Assembly: GCA_044227705.1 (NCBI GenBank)
Contig: JBGAWE010000280.1
Coordinates: 1 to 5,061 of the forward strand
Direction: 5' to 3'
DNA length: 5,061 bases
Source: JANOQP01 sp044227705
GTDB taxonomy: Bacteria; Bacteroidota; Bacteroidia; Chitinophagales; Saprospiraceae
The notes below the pieces were generated by a model that saw only the letters and a program-made list of their open reading frames with translations, was not told the origin of the DNA and did no database searches. How positions within the stretch are numbered: position 1 is the first letter of the stretch; each line of letters begins with the position of its first letter. Positions 1 to 5,061 of this stretch are shown here, piece by piece. Made by a program: the position numbers and the translations under genes.

Positions 1-678
1 CCTGTCAGTTCGGATTTTCCAGTCTGTCGCCTGAAGGAAAAGTGGTTCATCGGCCAGTTCTTTCACAATGCGCGAGGCTTTGCCCCAATACAGCGCATGG
101 CGGATTTCTTGCGGCGTCAGCACCATTCCGCCCCGATTGATGCGGCTGAAAATGTTGTACTTGACCACATCGGGAGTGCCCGCTTCCACAGTGTAAACTG
201 TAATCGGAAAAGCGAGGATATCCCGCTGAACTTGGCGCGGAAGGTCTTCAAAGCGTTTGCCCTCAAAGTCGTCGAGGAACTCCAACTTCTCGAGCGCGAA
301 CTCCTTTTTCAAAATGAAGTCTCTCAAAGTGGAGGTTCTCTGCAAACCGTCAATCACCTGCCAATGGTTGTTGTCCTTTGCATCAAAGAAAAAAGTGGGC
401 AACGGAAGCCGCATGATAATGGACTCAATCAGCTGACTTTGCCGCTTCCTGTCCCAGACAAAAGCACGTTGAAACTCCGTGTCCATGTCAATTTCCCCAT
501 GCGCCAACCGATCGATCAGTTGGCCGACATTGAATGGGTGGTTCACGATTTTCACCATGCTCGGGTCAAAGGGGCTGCTAATCCTGACTTGGCCCTCCGT
601 TTCCGGCTCGACTTGCAGTTCGGAGACGGAAGTGAATTCAGTATACTCCTCCATTTGCGTGCAATGCGTTGTCTGCAT
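1..678 (-). CDS. DUF262 (GmrS-like) protein, C-terminus cut by window edge
   Basis: I translated this frame by hand; 226 residues are visible from ATG 678 and the frame is still open at base 1. The protein carries the DUF262 signatures in order: FQRAFVWDRKRQSQLIES at about 69-86 (family pattern yQRpYvW...qrlieSi), VIDGLQRTSTLRDF at 108-121 (the DGQQR motif, here DGLQR), and FSRINRGGMVLTPQEIRHAL at 177-196. DUF262 is the N-terminal, GmrS-type domain of nucleotide-dependent, modification-targeting restriction proteins such as GmrSD, often followed by a DUF1524 HNH nuclease domain. That second half would lie outside the window, so nuclease activity cannot be judged. The start is uncertain: ATG 678 lies 20 nt after the nusB stop, ATG 654 (MEEYTEF) is an alternative, and neither has a good ribosome binding site. 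No terminator is visible after nusB, so read-through is likely. GC is lower and AGA/AGG arginine codons are more frequent than in the neighbours, suggesting acquisition. Confidence 0.86.
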   Translation of the reverse strand, partial: MQTTHCTQMEEYTEFTSVSELQVEPETEGQVRISSPFDPSMVKIVNHPFNVGQLIDRLAHGEIDMDTEFQRAFVWDRKRQSQLIESIIMRLPLPTFFFDAKDNNHWQVIDGLQRTSTLRDFILKKEFALEKLEFLDDFEGKRFEDLPRQVQRDILAFPITVYTVEAGTPDVVKYNIFSRINRGGMVLTPQEIRHALYWGKASRIVKELADEPLFLQATDWKIRTDR

Positions 679-698
679 GGAATGCTTGAACTCGTTCC

Positions 699-1598
699 TC
701 AAGCCGACGGAGCCTCTGGTCCGCCATCCTTGACTATTCGCCCCTCGGCCTGGAGTTTCTTGGCCACCTTGTCGAGGATGCCGTTGATGTACTCCTTGCT
801 CTTGTCGAGCGAGAAGACCTTCGAGATCTCGATGTACTCGTTGATCGAGACGTTGACCGGGATGCTGGGGAAAGAGACCATTTCAGCGATGGCCATCTTG
901 ATGAGAATCTTGTCAATCATCGCCACGCGGTCGATCTCCCAGTTGCGCGAGTGCGACTCGAGGAGGCTGTTGTAGTAGGCGTCCTCGTCGAAATAGTTTT
1001 TGATGAGGACGTCGCCAAAATTGATGGTCGCGTCGTCGTCGGAGGTGATGACCGAGTCGACCTCTGTGAAGGCCGGGAAGCCTTTCACCGTTTTCCGCAT
1101 CGTGCCGGTGACGATGGAATAGTCATCGCTGCCCGCCCCGTTGATGAGCTGCTCGGCGAAAAGCTCGTTGTAGTCAGCATCCGCCTGCAGCCATTTGTAA
1201 AAGGCGACGGGGTTGTCGAAGCTCTGCTCGTTGAGGCGCGTCTGCATCCCCTCGTAGAACTCGTCGATGACTTTTTCCTGCTCGACGAACTTCGCCGAAT
1301 AGCTCTTCAAGGCCTCGGTGATAATGCCATTGGCGTTGGGCATCGGGGCGGCTTTCGCTAAAAGTTTCTTGAAATCGGCCAGTTCGGGCAGTTCGCCGTC
1401 GGCCAGCTTGCCTTTCTCCCGGACCTTGTGGAGGCCCTTGATGACCAGCGCGACGTTGAAAAAATAGGTCGAATAGACCTTCTCGATGCCCTTCGCGAAG
1501 AAGTCGAGGGCTTCCTGTCCGTTGCGGCCCGTGTCCTCGAACTGTTGGCTGTAAATGACCTGAAAGGACTTCGTCCGGATGCTGCGCCTGCTGATCAT
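699..1598 (-). CDS. nusB: Transcription antitermination protein NusB, long Bacteroidota type
   Basis: NusB binds boxA RNA together with NusE (ribosomal protein S10) and joins the antitermination complex that supports rRNA operon transcription; it acts in the cytoplasm. The protein is 299 aa, about twice the length of E. coli NusB (139 aa). The recognisable NusB domain is C-terminal, about residues 218-282, with EIDRVAMIDKILIKMAIAEM, then FPSIPVNVSINEYIEISK and EYINGILDKVAKKL. The first ~20 residues (MISRRSIRTKSFQVIYSQQF) look like the arginine-rich first helix of the family, and the ~190 residues between are an insertion with little recognisable motif content. I chose ATG 1598 because MISRR.IR.K matches how Bacteroidota homologues begin. 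An in-frame TTG at 1631 would add 11 residues. No Shine-Dalgarno sequence is visible. The purL stop lies 61 nt upstream, and that gap contains only a short CTTT repeat, so co-transcription with purL is plausible. Confidence 0.9.
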   Translation of the reverse strand: MISRRSIRTKSFQVIYSQQFEDTGRNGQEALDFFAKGIEKVYSTYFFNVALVIKGLHKVREKGKLADGELPELADFKKLLAKAAPMPNANGIITEALKSYSAKFVEQEKVIDEFYEGMQTRLNEQSFDNPVAFYKWLQADADYNELFAEQLINGAGSDDYSIVTGTMRKTVKGFPAFTEVDSVITSDDDATINFGDVLIKNYFDEDAYYNSLLESHSRNWEIDRVAMIDKILIKMAIAEMVSFPSIPVNVSINEYIEISKVFSLDKSKEYINGILDKVAKKLQAEGRIVKDGGPEAPSA

Positions 1599-1659
1599 GT
1601 CAAAGAATTGGGTGAGATTTTCCGGGGGCAAAGAAAGAAAGAGTTTTCAATCCGCCGAT

Positions 1660-3894
<2,235 letters not shown>

Positions 3895-3978
3895 TTTCTC
3901 TGTGATTTTGTTGGCGGCGAAGGTATTTTTTGAGAAGCCATTGGACATTTGCCCCCGCAAAAAACACCGCGCAATCTC
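3895..3978. promoter_or_regulatory. Short divergent spacer between purL and the oxidoreductase gene
   Basis: The two genes are transcribed away from each other. Their start codons are 84 nt apart if purL begins at 3894 and only 30 nt apart if it begins at 3948. Both promoters should lie in or near this interval. On the minus strand TACCTTCG (3925-3918) is one mismatch from the Bacteroidota -7 box TAnnTTTG, 23 nt before ATG 3894. On the plus strand GACATTTG (3944-3951) is also one mismatch away, 27 nt before ATG 3979. I see no well-placed -33 TTTG partner for either, so these boxes are suggestions only. No clear operator palindrome or riboswitch-like structure was seen. Confidence 0.3.
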
Positions 3979-4980
3979 ATGAAAATAGGCCTCGTCGGCG
4001 TCGGCCACCTCGGCCGCATACACCTGAAATGCCTCCTCGAACTGCCCGAACATTGGCAGGTCGTCGGCTTTTTCGACCCCTCGGATGAGAGCGCGGCACG
4101 GGCGGAGGCCGATTTTCAGGTCAAGAGATTTCCCTCGCTCGACTCGCTTTTCGATTCCTGCGAAGCTGTTGACATCGTCGCGCCGACCGTCGTCCATTTT
4201 GAGATTGCCGAAAAGGCCATCGGGCGCGGCCTCCATTTTTTCATTGAAAAACCCTTGACCGAGACCGTCGAGGAAGGCCGACGACTCGTTGAACTGTCCA
4301 ATCAAAAAAGGGTCGTCGGGCAGGTCGGCCACGTCGAGCGATTCAACCCGGCGTTCCTCGCGGTGAATGCCCTCGGCCTCGCGCCAATGTTCATCGAGTC
4401 GCACCGGTTGGCCGCTTTCCAGCCGCGAGGTACGGACACCTCGGTCGTCCTCGATCTGATGATTCACGACCTCGACCTGATTTTGACGATGGTGAAAAGC
4501 CCGGTCGAAAAAGTCTCGGCCAGCGGCGTGGCGGTCTTGAGCGACTCGCCGGACATCGCCAACGCCCGCGTCGAGTTCGCCAACGGATGCGTGGCCAACC
4601 TGACGGCCTCGCGCATCTCGCTCAAACAGATGCGGAAACTGCGGCTCTTCCAGCCGGACGCCTACATCAGCCTCGACTTTTTGGAAAAACAGGCGCAAAT
4701 CGTCCGCCTCTTCTCGCCGACCGACCCGAAGCTGCCGCCCGCCGACCATTTCATGGAACTCGACACGCCGCGCGGCAAACGTCTCCTTTTGGCTGAACAG
4801 CCCGAAAGCCCGCCGGTCAACGCGATAAAGCTCGAACTCGAATCGTTCGCCCGAAGCATCGAGGCGCGCACCAGCCCGCCGGTAACGCTCGGCGACGGGC
4901 TGGCCGCCCTCGAACTGGCCCATCGCATCGTGGCGGAAATAAATTTCCGCGCTGCCCGCTTCGGGGGCAATACGGCCTGA
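3979..4980 (+). CDS. Gfo/Idh/MocA-family NAD(P)-dependent oxidoreductase, possibly GnnA-like
   Basis: This 333 aa protein has the usual family length. An N-terminal Rossmann fold opens with MKIGLVGVGHLGRIHLK (GxGxxG at residues 7-12) and reaches FIEKPL at 88-93, where the EKP lysine contributes to the active site. VGHVERFNP follows at 116-124. The C-terminal substrate domain includes VVLDLMIHDLDLIL at 156-169, the family's D...H..D catalytic-type segment, and the conserved DIANARVEFANGCVANLTAS at 192-211. Members oxidise or reduce sugar hydroxyls, often on nucleotide sugars. This sequence subtype resembles GnnA, the UDP-GlcNAc 3-dehydrogenase that with aminotransferase GnnB makes the diamino sugar for amide-rich lipid A, and related genes sit beside lpxA/lpxB in other bacteria. 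No lpx gene or gnnB lies here, so the substrate is unproven. ATG 3979 begins exactly at the Rossmann strand; an in-frame TTG at 3949 would add 10 unconserved residues. No Shine-Dalgarno sequence is visible. Confidence 0.9.
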   Translation: MKIGLVGVGHLGRIHLKCLLELPEHWQVVGFFDPSDESAARAEADFQVKRFPSLDSLFDSCEAVDIVAPTVVHFEIAEKAIGRGLHFFIEKPLTETVEEGRRLVELSNQKRVVGQVGHVERFNPAFLAVNALGLAPMFIESHRLAAFQPRGTDTSVVLDLMIHDLDLILTMVKSPVEKVSASGVAVLSDSPDIANARVEFANGCVANLTASRISLKQMRKLRLFQPDAYISLDFLEKQAQIVRLFSPTDPKLPPADHFMELDTPRGKRLLLAEQPESPPVNAIKLELESFARSIEARTSPPVTLGDGLAALELAHRIVAEINFRAARFGGNTA

Positions 4981-4996
4981 CGGGGCCTCGTTTTTT
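4974..4996 (+). terminator. Weak candidate terminator after the oxidoreductase gene
   Basis: GGCC at 4974-4977 can pair with GGCC at 4984-4987 around a 6-nt loop, followed three bases later by a run of six T (4991-4996). The stem is only 4 bp, though all G-C, and it overlaps the stop codon of the oxidoreductase gene. The position and T-run suit an intrinsic terminator, but the stem is short enough that chance is a real alternative. Confidence 0.3.
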
Positions 4997-5033
4997 CGTT
5001 AAATTCTCCTTAATCCGAGCACCGTTTATTGTT

Positions 5034-5061
5034 ATGAAGTTCACTCACCTGCCGTTCGCGG
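5034..5061 (+). CDS. Start of a further plus-strand gene, cut by window edge
   Basis: An ATG at 5034 opens a frame reading MKFTHLPFA before the sequence ends, 53 nt after the oxidoreductase stop. The bases just before it are A/T-rich (TTTATTGTT) with no Shine-Dalgarno sequence, like the other starts in this window. With nine codons visible, the product cannot be named, and neither a signal peptide nor a domain can be judged. The call rests on position, orientation and the plausible start context only. Confidence 0.45.

Noticed and set aside
97..975. A 292-codon plus-strand open frame beginning MADFLRRQHH.
   Set aside because: It runs antisense across the DUF262 gene and into the end of nusB, crossing two genes with clear family motifs, and shows no motif of its own.
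1599..1659. Short CTTT tandem repeat and a 4-bp AATC/GATT inverted repeat (1649-1660) in the purL-nusB gap, considered as terminator or promoter.
   Set aside because: The stem is only 4 bp and A/T-rich with no clean T-run after it, the repeat is about three units, and no TAnnTTTG box is present.
3949..4923. Minus-strand frame continuing upstream of purL, suggesting a 1087-residue PurL with a long N-terminal domain.
   Set aside because: The extra ~325 residues are low-complexity, arginine- and aspartate-rich antisense of the well-supported oxidoreductase gene and match no PurL extension. The frame is open because the GC-rich codon bias of the sense gene avoids stops.
4817..5044. A minus-strand 75-codon frame starting at 5044 (MNFITINGARI).
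   Set aside because: Most of it is antisense to the C-terminal coding part of the oxidoreductase, and it has no recognisable feature. The plus-strand start at 5034 fits the local gene order better.

Overview
The window looks like core-chromosome DNA from a fairly GC-rich member of the Bacteroidota. Three things point there. The NusB-type protein has the long (~300 aa) architecture, with a large N-terminal region ahead of the C-terminal NusB domain, that I associate with that phylum. The Gfo/Idh/MocA oxidoreductase closely resembles the version I know from Bacteroidota. None of the starts has a clear Shine-Dalgarno sequence, which is common in Bacteroidota. The assignment is from memory of family sequences; no search was run.

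Layout. Positions 1-678 (minus strand) hold the N-terminal part of a DUF262 (GmrS-like) protein that runs off the left edge. Positions 699-1598 (minus) encode NusB, a transcription antitermination factor. Positions 1660-3894 (minus, possibly starting at 3948) encode PurL, the synthetase subunit of FGAM synthase in purine biosynthesis. Positions 3979-4980 (plus) encode a Gfo/Idh/MocA-family NAD(P)-dependent oxidoreductase, divergent from purL across a very short spacer. A weak hairpin plus T-run follows it at 4974-4996. At 5034 a further plus-strand reading frame begins and is cut by the right edge.

The three minus-strand genes are close together (61 nt between purL and nusB, about 20 nt between nusB and the DUF262 gene) and could be one transcript, purL-nusB-DUF262. 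purL and nusB are housekeeping genes. The DUF262 gene is the accessory one: its family is associated with modification-dependent restriction and phage defence, and its base composition and arginine codons look different from those of its neighbours. No RNA gene, CRISPR array, insertion sequence or attachment site was seen. I found no convincing new multi-gene system. The leads most worth following are the DUF262 gene behind nusB and the possible GnnA-like (lipid A sugar) role of the oxidoreductase.
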